DNA from: Anaerotruncus sp. G3(2012)
GTDB lineage: Bacteria; Bacillota; Clostridia; Oscillospirales; Ruminococcaceae
Reading direction: 5' to 3'
DNA length: 56,612 nt
Assembly: GCF_000403395.2 (NCBI RefSeq)
Contig: NZ_KE159658.1
Span: 23,627 to 80,238, forward strand
Part shown: piece by piece, positions 1-8,226 of the stretch
How the letters are laid out: every line of letters begins with the position of its first letter
Position numbering within the stretch: position 1 is the first letter of the stretch
Translations under genes and position numbers: made by a program
The notes under the pieces: generated by a model
The model's database searches: none
Told to the model about the DNA's origin: nothing
Seen by the model: the letters and a program-made list of their open reading frames with translations, nothing else

Positions 1-45
1 TTGGAAACCGCAATTTTTTGAAAAAAATTGAGTAAAACTTTCATT
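1..45 (-). repeat. Repeat A, end fragment (copy A1)
   Basis: On the minus strand this is the AAAAGTTT end of repeat A: it carries the first hairpin (CAATTTTTT paired with AAAAAATTG) followed by the GCGGTTTCC linker. The rest of the copy lies outside the window. Confidence 0.7.
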
Positions 46-88
46 TCAGAAAAAAGAGGATTTCTCCCCATTCGCATGATTTAAAAGA

Positions 89-117
89 TTGCCAGAACGC
101 TTTTTTTCTGATATAGT
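89..117 (+). promoter_or_regulatory. Sigma-A promoter of dusB
   Basis: TTGCCA (89-94) and TATAGT (112-117) are separated by 17 bp, giving a predicted start near 124, about 24 nt before the dusB ATG. The ribosome site GAGGAGGA follows at 135-142. Confidence 0.65.
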
Positions 118-147
118 CAAATCATTTCAAACAGCGAGGAGGATTCT

Positions 148-1113
148 ATGAAAATCGGCAGCCTGGAACTGAAGCGCACCGCCGCGCTCGCACCGATGGC
201 AGGGGTCGCGGACAGTGCATTCCGCCAGATCTGCAAGGAGTTTGGTGCATGCTATCTGGTCGGGGAGATGGCCTCCGCCAAGGGGATGCACTACTCGGAC
301 AAAAAGACTGCCCGCCTGCTCACGGTGCGCGAGCAGGAACGGCCAATCGCGGTACAGCTGTTCGGAGATGAACCGGAAATCCTCGCGGAAGCAGCGCGCA
401 AGGCGCTTGCGTTCCAGCCCGATGTCATCGACATCAATATGGGCTGTCCTGCGCCAAAGGTCGCGGGCAACGGAGGCGGTTCGGCACTGATGAAAAATCC
501 AGCGCTCGCGGCCCGGATTACCGAGGCGGTTGTCCGGGCGGTCGATCTGCCGGTTACGGTTAAATTTCGCAAGGGCTGGGATGACCAGTCGGTCAATGCG
601 GTGGAATTTGCCCGCGCAATCGAACAGAGCGGCGCTGCGGCGGTGACAGTCCATGGGCGCACCCGCCAGCAGTATTATGCGCCCCCGGTCGATCTCGACA
701 TCATTGCAGCAGTCAAACAGGCGGTTTCGATTCCGGTAATTGGAAATGGCGATTGTATAGACCTGCCATCTGTAATGAAGATGTATGAATATACGAAATG
801 CGATCTTGTGATGATCGGGCGCGGCGCACTTGGAAGCCCATGGATTTTTCGCCAGGTTGACCGTTACCTGACCGATGGGACAGTCCTTCCCGACCCCAGC
901 CTGCCGGAAAGGATGCAGGTGATGCTCCGGCACATCAAGCTAATCTGTGAAAACAAAGGGGAAAGCGGCGGGATGCGGGAAGCCCGTAAACATGCAGCCT
1001 GGTATATGAAGGGGATGCGCGGCGCGCCCGCATTCCGCAAGCAAAGCGGGGAGCTGTGCACCTATGCGGACGCGGAAAAACTGGCGGCGGATGTGCTCGC
1101 CCGCAACGGTTAA
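148..1113 (+). CDS. dusB: tRNA-dihydrouridine synthase (DusB family)
   Basis: This is a 321-residue flavoenzyme of the Dus family, which reduces uridine to dihydrouridine in the tRNA D-loop using FMN and NADPH. Visible family motifs are MGCPAPKVAGNGGG (the segment with the catalytic Cys), KFRKGW, VHGRTRQQYY, IPVIGNGD and the FMN-phosphate segment MIGRGALGSPWIF. Length is normal for DusB. The ATG follows a GAGGAGG ribosome site and a good sigma-A promoter, so the start is secure. The gene is followed by a copy of repeat A and then trmB, another tRNA-modification gene, so a shared transcript is possible. The subfamily (B rather than A or C) is inferred from general resemblance to Firmicute DusB. 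Confidence 0.93.
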   Translation: MKIGSLELKRTAALAPMAGVADSAFRQICKEFGACYLVGEMASAKGMHYSDKKTARLLTVREQERPIAVQLFGDEPEILAEAARKALAFQPDVIDINMGCPAPKVAGNGGGSALMKNPALAARITEAVVRAVDLPVTVKFRKGWDDQSVNAVEFARAIEQSGAAAVTVHGRTRQQYYAPPVDLDIIAAVKQAVSIPVIGNGDCIDLPSVMKMYEYTKCDLVMIGRGALGSPWIFRQVDRYLTDGTVLPDPSLPERMQVMLRHIKLICENKGESGGMREARKHAAWYMKGMRGAPAFRKQSGELCTYADAEKLAADVLARNG

Positions 1114-1117
1114 AATG

Positions 1118-1341
1118 AAAAGTTTCGCCAGCCTTTTCAAAGGCTGCGGTTTCCAAAGGCAGAGCCTTTGGCCGCTTGTCGCACTGCGAGCCGCAGCGAA
1201 GCGTTTCGGAGCGCAACCGCTGAAGGCGGCTCTTGGCGCGGAGATCGAGCGGAACACTTTATCCTGTGAAGCGCATTTTGGGGGGTGAATTGCCGCCATT
1301 AGCGGCAGGAGGGGCTTTTTGCAAGAGAAAAAGCCCCTTTG
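1118..1341 (+). repeat. Repeat A, long copy (A2)
   Basis: A multi-hairpin intergenic element reading in the direction of dusB. Hairpin 1 is CAGCCTTT/AAAGGCTG, hairpin 2 CCAAAGG-CAGAG-CCTTTGG, hairpin 4 GCCGC-CATTA-GCGGC and hairpin 5 GGGGCTTTTT-GCAAGAG-AAAAAGCCCC. The hairpin 3 region is enlarged and irregular compared with other copies. The conserved linkers CTTTATCCTGTGAAGCGC and GGGTGAATT are present. Confidence 0.8.
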
Positions 1342-1381
1342 TCAGAGATTTCAAATAGGCTCTAAAAAGGAGTGATATCCT

Positions 1382-2032
1382 ATGCGTCCACGCAAAAAGA
1401 CCAACCTGATCCCACGGCTCAATGCCTGTGCTTCGATGATCCTGTCGAATCCAACCGCTCAGAAAGGGCGTCTGCGGGAGGCGTTTCCAAATCCATCCGC
1501 GCCGCTCCATTTGGAGATCGGATGCGGTAAAGGGGCGTTTATCTGTCAGCTCGCCCAGCAAAATCCCAACATCAACTTTATTGCGATGGAGCGGGAACCC
1601 AATGTAGCGGTGATCGCGGTAGAACGGGCGATGCGTGCCGAGCCGCCGCTGCCCAATCTCCGTTTCCTGCTTGATGATGCGGAGAAACTGCCGGAGATGT
1701 TCGAGCCGGAAGAGCTGGAGCGCATCTATATCAATTTTTGCGATCCGTGGCATAAGCGCCGCCAGTATAAACGCAGGCTGACTTACCGGGGGAATCTGGA
1801 GGTCTATAAAAAACTGCTTGTGCCAGGCGGTGAACTCCAGTTCAAAACCGATAATTATATGCTTTACCACTTTTCAACTTTTGAATTTGCGGCGGTACTG
1901 CCGGCCTATTTCACAACCACCGACCTGCACAACAGTGAAGCAGCTGCCAGCAACATTATGACCGAATACGAGACCTATTTTTCCAATCTCGGACAACCGA
2001 TCTATGCAATTCGTGCACGCAGACAGGACTGA
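1382..2032 (+). CDS. trmB: tRNA (guanine-N7-)-methyltransferase
   Basis: This 216-residue SAM-dependent methyltransferase makes m7G46 in the tRNA variable loop. The SAM-binding loop LEIGCGKGAFI lies near residue 40, followed by NFIAMERE, the family-specific INFCDPWHKRRQYKRRL segment, LQFKTDN and the C-terminal TEYETYFSNLGQPIYAIRAR block. Length and motif order are those of bacterial TrmB. The ATG follows AAAAGGAG with 8-9 nt spacing. It lies downstream of dusB, with repeat A in between. Confidence 0.95.
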   Translation: MRPRKKTNLIPRLNACASMILSNPTAQKGRLREAFPNPSAPLHLEIGCGKGAFICQLAQQNPNINFIAMEREPNVAVIAVERAMRAEPPLPNLRFLLDDAEKLPEMFEPEELERIYINFCDPWHKRRQYKRRLTYRGNLEVYKKLLVPGGELQFKTDNYMLYHFSTFEFAAVLPAYFTTTDLHNSEAAASNIMTEYETYFSNLGQPIYAIRARRQD

Positions 2033-2057
2033 GTATCAAAACAGGCGATGGCAGGGC

Positions 2058-2111
2058 TTGTCCACCTGTCAGGATTGATGGTATAATGGCTGTGAAACAG
2101 CCATTATACCA
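2058..2111 (+). promoter_or_regulatory. purB promoter overlapped by a perfect dyad
   Basis: TTGTCC (2058-2063) and TATAAT (2082-2087) are spaced 18 bp apart. A perfect 15-bp inverted repeat, arms TGGTATAATGGCTGT and ACAGCCATTATACCA with a GAA spacer (2079-2111), covers the -10 box and predicted start near 2094. It could be a repressor operator or a 5'-end hairpin of the mRNA. It is not the known PurR box of Bacillus. Confidence 0.6.
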
Positions 2112-2189
2112 GAGTTATGGCCAGAACAATTATACCAAGTTCACGGACAATGCCGCCCAAAAACAGAGAGAAAGGATGTTGAACCAAAC

Positions 2190-3623
2190 ATGGGACACAA
2201 TCAATATGAAAGCCCATTTTGCACCCGTTATGCAAGCGAGGAGATGCAGTATATTTTCTCCGCGGATCACAAGTTCAAAACATGGCGCAAGCTTTGGATT
2301 GCACTGGCAAAGGCGGAACAGAAGCAGGGCCTGCCGATTACCGATGCGCAGATCAGCCAGCTTGAACAGTTTGCGGAGGAGATTAACTATGATGTTGCGA
2401 TCGCGCGGGAAAAAGAGGTGCGTCACGATGTCATGAGCCATGTCTATGCCTACGGGGTACAGTGTCCCGATGCCAAAGGGATCATCCATCTGGGGGCGAC
2501 GAGCTGTTATGTCGGAGATAATACCGATGTCATCATCATGAGAGAGGCGCTGCGGATCGTCCGTCGCAAGCTGCTCAACGTGATCTCGCTGCTTTCAGAG
2601 TTTGCGATGAAATATCGGGAGATGCCTGCCCTGGCGTATACCCATCTTCAGCCTGCCCAGCTTACGACAGTCGGCAAGCGCGCAACCCTCTGGATGAACG
2701 AACTGCTGATGGACCTTGAGGAGGTCGAGCACCGGATCGCCGGACTGAAACTGCTCGGCAGCAAGGGGACGACTGGCACACAAGCAAGTTTTGTGGAACT
2801 GTTCGACGGAGATTCTGCCAAAATCAAGGCAGTCGAGCAGGATATCGCGCAGATGATGGGTTTCGACGCGGTGGTTTCGGTTTCTGGCCAGACCTATTCT
2901 CGTAAGGTGGACAGTTTTGTGGTCAATGCCTTGGCGGGGATTGCCCAAAGTGCAAGCAAATTTTCAAATGACCTGCGTTTGCTTGCCAGCTTCAAGGAGA
3001 TGGAAGAGCCGTTTGAAACCCACCAGATCGGTTCATCGGCAATGCCGTATAAGCGCAATCCGATGCGCTCCGAGCGGATTACCGCGCTTTCCCGTTATGT
3101 GATGGTCAATTCTCTGAACCCGGAGTTTACTGCGGCGACTCAGTGGTTTGAGCGCACACTGGACGACAGTGCGAATAAGCGGATTGCGGTGGCGGAGGCG
3201 TTCCTTGCTGTGGATGCGATCCTCAAGATCATGCTGAACGTCTGTGACGGACTGGTTGTCTATCCCAAGGTAGTCCGCCAGCGGGTGATGCGGGAACTGC
3301 CGTTTATGGCGAGCGAAAATATCATGATGAGCGCAGTCAAGAAGGGCGGCGACCGGCAGGAGCTGCATGAGAAGCTGCGCATCCATTCGATTGCAGCGGC
3401 GAAGGTGGTCAAGGAGGAAGGCGGCGAGAACGACCTGATCGACCGAATTGTTGCAGACCCCTCGTTCAATTTGAAGCGCGAGGAGATCGAAGCAGTGCTG
3501 CAGCCTGAGCAGTTCACCGGCAGAAGCAGGGAACAGGTGGAAGAGTTTATCCATGAAGTGGTTTCTCCGATACTGGAGGCAAATCGGGAGCTGCTGGGAG
3601 AGCGTGCGCAGCTATCGGTATAA
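2190..3623 (+). CDS. purB: Adenylosuccinate lyase
   Basis: A 477-residue fumarase/aspartase-superfamily lyase that acts twice in purine synthesis: SAICAR to AICAR and adenylosuccinate to AMP, releasing fumarate. The superfamily signature GSSAMPYKRNPMRSERI is present, with the substrate-binding TSCYVGDNTD and AYTHLQPAQ segments upstream, in the normal order. The protein is of the longer eukaryote-like/Clostridial type. The chosen ATG has only a distant AAAGG 14 nt upstream, but the N-terminus (YESPFCTRYASEEMQYIFS) matches the family. No other purine gene is adjacent; expression probably depends on the dyad-covered promoter upstream. Confidence 0.95.
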   Translation: MGHNQYESPFCTRYASEEMQYIFSADHKFKTWRKLWIALAKAEQKQGLPITDAQISQLEQFAEEINYDVAIAREKEVRHDVMSHVYAYGVQCPDAKGIIHLGATSCYVGDNTDVIIMREALRIVRRKLLNVISLLSEFAMKYREMPALAYTHLQPAQLTTVGKRATLWMNELLMDLEEVEHRIAGLKLLGSKGTTGTQASFVELFDGDSAKIKAVEQDIAQMMGFDAVVSVSGQTYSRKVDSFVVNALAGIAQSASKFSNDLRLLASFKEMEEPFETHQIGSSAMPYKRNPMRSERITALSRYVMVNSLNPEFTAATQWFERTLDDSANKRIAVAEAFLAVDAILKIMLNVCDGLVVYPKVVRQRVMRELPFMASENIMMSAVKKGGDRQELHEKLRIHSIAAAKVVKEEGGENDLIDRIVADPSFNLKREEIEAVLQPEQFTGRSREQVEEFIHEVVSPILEANRELLGERAQLSV

Positions 3624-3702
3624 CGCGCAGAAAAATTTGTCGGGCTGGATACAAGAGCAGGTCCAGATTGATAGTTTTGTAAATAAGTGGTGAAATACAC
3701 CA

Positions 3703-3806
3703 AAACAGAGGACGTCCTCTGTTTATGCTTATGTCTTGGGAACATAAGCATAAACAGAGGACGTCCTCTGTTTATGCTTATGTCTTGGGAACATAAGCAT
3801 AAACAG
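3703..3806. repeat. Tandem 49-bp double-palindrome repeat
   Basis: Two exact copies of a 49-bp unit (3703-3751, 3752-3800) plus the first 6 bases of a third. Each unit contains a perfect palindrome centred on GACGTC (core ACAGAGGACGTCCTCTGT) and a perfect hairpin ATGCTTATGT-CTTGGGA-ACATAAGCAT. It lies in the 240-bp gap between purB and the acetylation genes. The organisation resembles REP/BIME-type elements. Confidence 0.85.
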
Positions 3807-3863
3807 CTTTGAGCGAATCCTCTTGATCTTGTATAGAGTGTTTTTAGGAGGGTTAAAAACCGA

Positions 3864-5480
3864 ATGAAATTAAAAAAGATGGTAATTGTGCTGTTTCTGA
3901 CAGTACTGTATCTGCCGTTCGTGCTGGGGCTTGTTTCAAAAGCTGGTGCATGGGCTTGTGATGTGCCTTTGAAAGGCTTCACAGATACTGCTAAAAAACC
4001 GGAATTTTCCGCGAGTTCCTTTTTGAAAGGGGATTTTCAGAGGGATTTTACGAAATGGTATGAAGCGAGTTTCAAGCCAAGAGGGGTCATCACAAAAACC
4101 TATGCAACGATACGCTATAACTGCTTTAATCTCGGGAACAGAAATATAATCGGATACAACAAGGATATTATTGGAGAGGGATACATCAATGCCGAGTTAT
4201 GCATTAATGGGGCTCCGGATTTTTCCGAAGAGGCCCCTCGAAAGCAGATGGAGAATTATGTAGAAAAACTTCAAATCCTTCAAAACAAGCTGAAACGTTT
4301 TGACAAACATCTTTATGTATATGTTACACCAAGCAAGGCGAATTTTTATCCAGAGAATATTCCAAAGAAATATAAAGCACTTTCGAATGATAATGCAGTC
4401 AGATCGGTGGATTATTTTTCTCAATTACTTTCCAAAACCAGCATCCCATATTTGATATGCGCAGATCAAAAGGATTCTTTGGAATATCCAGCTTTTTATA
4501 CGTCTGGAATTCATTGGTCAAGACCATTTGAGCAGGAGACAAGTGCACGTATTATACAGGAATTATCCGAAATAACAGGCAAAAATTATAGAAATATATT
4601 ATTGGTAGGAATGAACCAGTCATCAGTTCCTTATTGGAGGGATGCAGATGTATATAATACGCTGAATGTGTGGAATAAACTTCAGGGTTCCTATTACGAA
4701 TATACAGTAAGCAGAGAGTATAAGGAAAGTTACGACAGAATGAGGTTTTTGCTTCAAGGGACTTCTTTTGGAGAAGGATTTAGAAAGGATATAATGGATT
4801 TATATCCGTATGAAGACATCATTATAATAAACAGAGATGAACGAATGGTAGATAGAAAAGAGGCATTTATAACAGAAAATTACAAATATATTGGCTCATG
4901 GGATACCTTTAATATTTCAAATCAGTTAGATAACACTGATGTCGTTATTATTGAATCAACAGAAGCGGAATTAACCAAGTATTCCAACGGTTTTGTTGAT
5001 TATCTGATTGAATTTCTGGATACGTATATGCCTCAGGAAAAAACCGGAAACCATGCGGAGTCCTTAAACTACGCTTTGGATGAAAGGGTTCCACCAGATT
5101 CTTTGTATGGCGGATATGGGAAAGAAACAGGATTTGAGTGGCTCAGTAATTATAGTGACATTATTCTGAAAAGCACAGAGATTGCAGCCGCGGGACTGGA
5201 GCTTCAAATAGGGATTTCCCCTCATTTGTTTGAAGGGGACGGAACGCCGGACACAGTAGAAGTCTTTGTAAACGGAAAAAGGCTGCTGCAAAAAGATTTT
5301 TATGAGGCGTGGTCCGGGTCGCTCTTTATTACAGCGGAGGAACTGTCTGGGATCGGCGACGAAGACCGGTATGACATCGAAATCTATTGCAGCAAGTCCT
5401 TCATTCCAAAGGAAAAAGGAATTAACGATGACAGCAGGGATCTGGCAATCCAGCTGATGTATGCGGGGAGGGCGCGCTGA
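3864..5480 (+). CDS. AlgJ/AlgX-like SGNH acetyltransferase partner
   Basis: A 538-residue exported protein with an N-terminal membrane anchor (about residues 5-27). It resembles the AlgJ/AlgX/DHHW family that works with MBOAT proteins in O-acetylating extracellular polysaccharides. Visible are the paired-residue segment SGIHWSRP (residues near 212-219) and LQGTSFGEGF, which corresponds to the GDS-like block. The last ~100 residues form an additional domain I cannot name. The gene is clearly AT-richer, with different codon use from its neighbours (about 4100-5050), suggesting acquisition. Its TGA shares an A with the ATG of the next gene, so the two are translationally coupled. The polymer modified is unknown. 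Confidence 0.75.
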   Translation: MKLKKMVIVLFLTVLYLPFVLGLVSKAGAWACDVPLKGFTDTAKKPEFSASSFLKGDFQRDFTKWYEASFKPRGVITKTYATIRYNCFNLGNRNIIGYNKDIIGEGYINAELCINGAPDFSEEAPRKQMENYVEKLQILQNKLKRFDKHLYVYVTPSKANFYPENIPKKYKALSNDNAVRSVDYFSQLLSKTSIPYLICADQKDSLEYPAFYTSGIHWSRPFEQETSARIIQELSEITGKNYRNILLVGMNQSSVPYWRDADVYNTLNVWNKLQGSYYEYTVSREYKESYDRMRFLLQGTSFGEGFRKDIMDLYPYEDIIIINRDERMVDRKEAFITENYKYIGSWDTFNISNQLDNTDVVIIESTEAELTKYSNGFVDYLIEFLDTYMPQEKTGNHAESLNYALDERVPPDSLYGGYGKETGFEWLSNYSDIILKSTEIAAAGLELQIGISPHLFEGDGTPDTVEVFVNGKRLLQKDFYEAWSGSLFITAEELSGIGDEDRYDIEIYCSKSFIPKEKGINDDSRDLAIQLMYAGRAR

Positions 5481-6859
5481 TGGTATTTTCTTCTTCAGTC
5501 TTTCTGTTTCAGTTTCTCCCGCTCCTTTTATTCCTGTATTATTTTGCAAAGGACAGATACAGGAATCTGGTACTGTTAGTGGCTTCGCTCGCATTTTATG
5601 CATGGGGAGAGCCCAAGAATATTTTTTTGATGCTTTTGTCGGTATTTGTCAACTACTGGATCGGAATTCTCCTTGACAAATTCCGCAAACAGGGCAAGCT
5701 GCTCCTCACCATTGCAGTAGCCTACAATCTGGGGATTCTGTATATTTTCAAATATCTGAATTTCAGCGTAGATACACTGAACCGGGTGACAGGCGCAGCA
5801 CTGACCATCCCCCAAATCGCGCTTCCGATCGGGATTTCCTTTTTCACCTTTCAGATTATGTCCTATGTGATAGATGTCTATCGGAAACAGGTGGAGGTTC
5901 AGAAAAATATTCTGGATCTGGCACTTTATATCTCCCTGTTCCCGCAGCTGATCGCAGGGCCGATTGTGCGCTATGTTGACGTAAAAAACCAGATCGCGCA
6001 GCGCGGCACATCATGGGAAAAATTCCACGCGGGGGTGATCCGCTTTGCAATCGGGTTTTCCAAAAAGGTGCTGATTGCGGATCAGCTTTCCTCCCTGGTG
6101 GATACGGTTTTTGCAGGAAAATATCCTTCACTGTGGGGGCATTGGGTTGGCATTTTGGCCTATACATTACAGATTTATTTTGATTTCAGCGGATATTCCG
6201 ATATGGCGATCGGCATGGGGAAGATGTTTGGATTCGATTTTCTTGAGAACTTCAACTATCCATATATATCAAGGTCGATCAAGGAATTCTGGCGCAGGTG
6301 GCATATCTCGCTGAGTACATGGTTCCGGGATTATCTCTATATCCCCCTTGGAGGCAGCAGAAAGGGGAAAGCAAGGACCTATGTGAATCTTCTGATTGTC
6401 TTTTTCCTGACCGGATTGTGGCATGGAGCCAGCTTCAATTTTATTGTTTGGGGACTGTTTTACGCCGTATTTTTGATTGCAGAGCGGCTGGGATTTGAAA
6501 AGGTTTTGAAGAAGATGCCGGTTGCCCTCCAGCACATCTATTCCTTGTTTGTGATTATGATTGGCTGGGTGTTTTTCCGGGCGGATACACTGGGTGCGGC
6601 AGTCGATTTTATCAGGGGGATGTTTGTTCCATACGGAAAAGACATCGCGTATTTGAATGTGACGCTGAATCCGCAGTATGTTTTCTTTCTCGTTATGGGT
6701 ATCCTTTTCTCGATCCCGCATACAAAGGCGATGAAGCGTGTCAATGCTTCCAAAATAGGCCGCGCCCTGTATGAGGTGTTTGTCCTTTTGACCTTTGTGC
6801 TGGCGATCATCTACATGGTTGGCAGTGGATACAGCCCATTCCTTTATTTCAGATTTTAA
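5480..6859 (+). CDS. MBOAT O-acyltransferase (AlgI/DltB-like)
   Basis: A 459-residue polytopic membrane O-acyltransferase that moves acyl groups across the membrane onto an extracellular polymer. The family core is intact: NYPYISRSIKEFWRRWHIS, STWFRDYLYIPLGGSRKG and the catalytic-His segment LTGLWHGASFNFIVWG, with the His at residue 315. About ten hydrophobic segments are present. It is coupled to the AlgJ/X-like gene by a 1-nt overlap, which is the usual AlgI-AlgJ pairing. No D-alanine ligase or carrier-protein gene (dltA/dltC) is nearby, so acetylation of a cell-wall or capsule glycan is more likely than teichoic-acid alanylation. Confidence 0.88.
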   Translation: MVFSSSVFLFQFLPLLLFLYYFAKDRYRNLVLLVASLAFYAWGEPKNIFLMLLSVFVNYWIGILLDKFRKQGKLLLTIAVAYNLGILYIFKYLNFSVDTLNRVTGAALTIPQIALPIGISFFTFQIMSYVIDVYRKQVEVQKNILDLALYISLFPQLIAGPIVRYVDVKNQIAQRGTSWEKFHAGVIRFAIGFSKKVLIADQLSSLVDTVFAGKYPSLWGHWVGILAYTLQIYFDFSGYSDMAIGMGKMFGFDFLENFNYPYISRSIKEFWRRWHISLSTWFRDYLYIPLGGSRKGKARTYVNLLIVFFLTGLWHGASFNFIVWGLFYAVFLIAERLGFEKVLKKMPVALQHIYSLFVIMIGWVFFRADTLGAAVDFIRGMFVPYGKDIAYLNVTLNPQYVFFLVMGILFSIPHTKAMKRVNASKIGRALYEVFVLLTFVLAIIYMVGSGYSPFLYFRF

Positions 6860-6864
6860 ACAGA

Positions 6865-6902
6865 GACAGGCGGCAGCCCAGCAAGATGGGCTGCCGCCTG
6901 TC
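6865..6902. terminator. Bidirectional terminator hairpin
   Basis: A 16-bp perfect stem (GACAGGCGGCAGCCCA with its complement) and a 6-nt loop sit between convergent genes. No long T-run follows on either side, so efficiency is uncertain. Confidence 0.6.
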
Positions 6903-6931
6903 CTATGTAGAACCTTCGCAACGGGTGGGAA

Positions 6932-8101
6932 TCATGAACGCAGGATACCGGATTGGTCGATCGCATGGATTGCATAACGCATCTCTTCCTCGTCCTGAAC
7001 GAGTGCGAGCCGTACATGCCCTTCGCCGGAGGGGCCAAACGCACTTCCGGGGGTGACGAGCACACCGGAACGCTCGAGCAGCTCGAGAGCAAACTGCTCC
7101 GCATTTTCAAATTTTAGGGGAAGTTTGGCCCACACAAACATGGTGGCTTTGGAGCGGTCGACCGGCCAGCCGATTGCGGAAAGCCCGTCGCAGAGGATAT
7201 TGCGGCGGGTTTCGTACGCCTGCCGGGTAACAGCCACACAGGACTGGTCACCGGTGATTGCCGCAATTGCGGTTTTCTGCACCGGGAGGAACATGCCGTA
7301 GTCCATATTGGACTTGAGTGTAGAAAGCTTGGAAACAACCTCCGCATTGCCAACACAGAACCCGATCCTTGCGCCGGCCAGACCATAGGTCTTGGAGAGC
7401 GAATTAAATTCGACACCGACCTCTTTTGCGCCTTCGTAGGCGAGGAAGCTGCCGCACGTCTGCCCATCAAACACCAGTTCACTGTAGGCATTGTCGTGCA
7501 GGACGATAATCCCATATTTTTTTGCAAAGGCGATCAGCTCCTGATAGAACGATGCAGGTGCAATCGCTGTTGTTGGATTGTTGGGATAGGAAACGATCAT
7601 CAGCTTGGCAGCCCGGGCAACCTGCTCCGGGATTTCGTCCAGGTCGATCAGATACCCGTTTTCCCGGCGCTGGGGCATATAATGCAGTTTTGCCCCGGCG
7701 ATGCGCGGACCGTCTCCAAACACCGGATAACAGGGGTCAGGCACCAGAACGACATCCCCTTCATCCGCGACTGCGAGACTGATATGGGCCAGCCCTTCCT
7801 GGGAGCCGAGCAGAGAGACAACTTCGGTACGGGGGTCCAGCTCGACCCCATACCGCCGGTGGTACCAGGCTGCGGCCGCATCCTGAAGCTCGGCAGTATC
7901 GCTGATCGCATAGACATAGTTGCGCTTGTCTGCGGCTTCTCTGGCCATAGTATCCAGAATATGCTGTGCCGGCGGGATGTTTGGCGTGCCGACGCTCAGG
8001 TCCACCACATGCACCCCTTTGGCAAGCTGCTGTTTTTTCAGTTCAAGCAGTTTGGAGAAAATCCCCACACCGAAAAGTTCCATCCGTTTGGCAAATTCCA
8101 T
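6932..8101 (-). CDS. PLP-dependent class I/II aminotransferase
   Basis: A 389-residue fold-type I aminotransferase. Visible are VDLSVGTPNIPP, the cofactor segment YPNNPTTA, HDNAYSELVFDG, the Schiff-base lysine in NSLSKTYGLAGARIG and the C-terminal arginine block VRLALV. The start is placed at the ATG at 8101 because AAGGGG lies 9-10 nt upstream; the reading frame is open another 21 codons without a ribosome site. It resembles the LL-diaminopimelate aminotransferase/alanine-aminotransferase group, but the substrate cannot be fixed from sequence. It is monocistronic, with its own promoter. Confidence 0.85.
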   Translation of the reverse strand: MEFAKRMELFGVGIFSKLLELKKQQLAKGVHVVDLSVGTPNIPPAQHILDTMAREAADKRNYVYAISDTAELQDAAAAWYHRRYGVELDPRTEVVSLLGSQEGLAHISLAVADEGDVVLVPDPCYPVFGDGPRIAGAKLHYMPQRRENGYLIDLDEIPEQVARAAKLMIVSYPNNPTTAIAPASFYQELIAFAKKYGIIVLHDNAYSELVFDGQTCGSFLAYEGAKEVGVEFNSLSKTYGLAGARIGFCVGNAEVVSKLSTLKSNMDYGMFLPVQKTAIAAITGDQSCVAVTRQAYETRRNILCDGLSAIGWPVDRSKATMFVWAKLPLKFENAEQFALELLERSGVLVTPGSAFGPSGEGHVRLALVQDEEEMRYAIHAIDQSGILRS

Positions 8102-8191
8102 CTTTGGCAACCCCTTTTTCCACATCCCCGTCAAAGCGGGAGCGGGCAACGGCCCGCATATCATCCAAATCGAAATCCTAGTTTCATTTCT

Positions 8192-8220
8192 ATTATAACA
8201 CAGAGCGGCCCTTTTGCAAA
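8192..8220 (-). promoter_or_regulatory. Sigma-A promoter of the aminotransferase gene
   Basis: On the minus strand TTTGCA (8220-8215), a 17-bp spacer and TATAAT (8197-8192), with an extended -10 TG. It lies 90 bp before the ATG. Confidence 0.6.
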
Positions 8221-8226
8221 CTGTTT

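Noticed and set aside
3703-3806. Short CRISPR array
   Set aside because: The 49-bp units are directly adjacent, with no unique spacers, and each is palindromic.
5461-5676. Separate small gene at the AlgJ/MBOAT junction
   Set aside because: It is an out-of-frame reading within the MBOAT gene start; the coupled ATG at 5480 explains the region.
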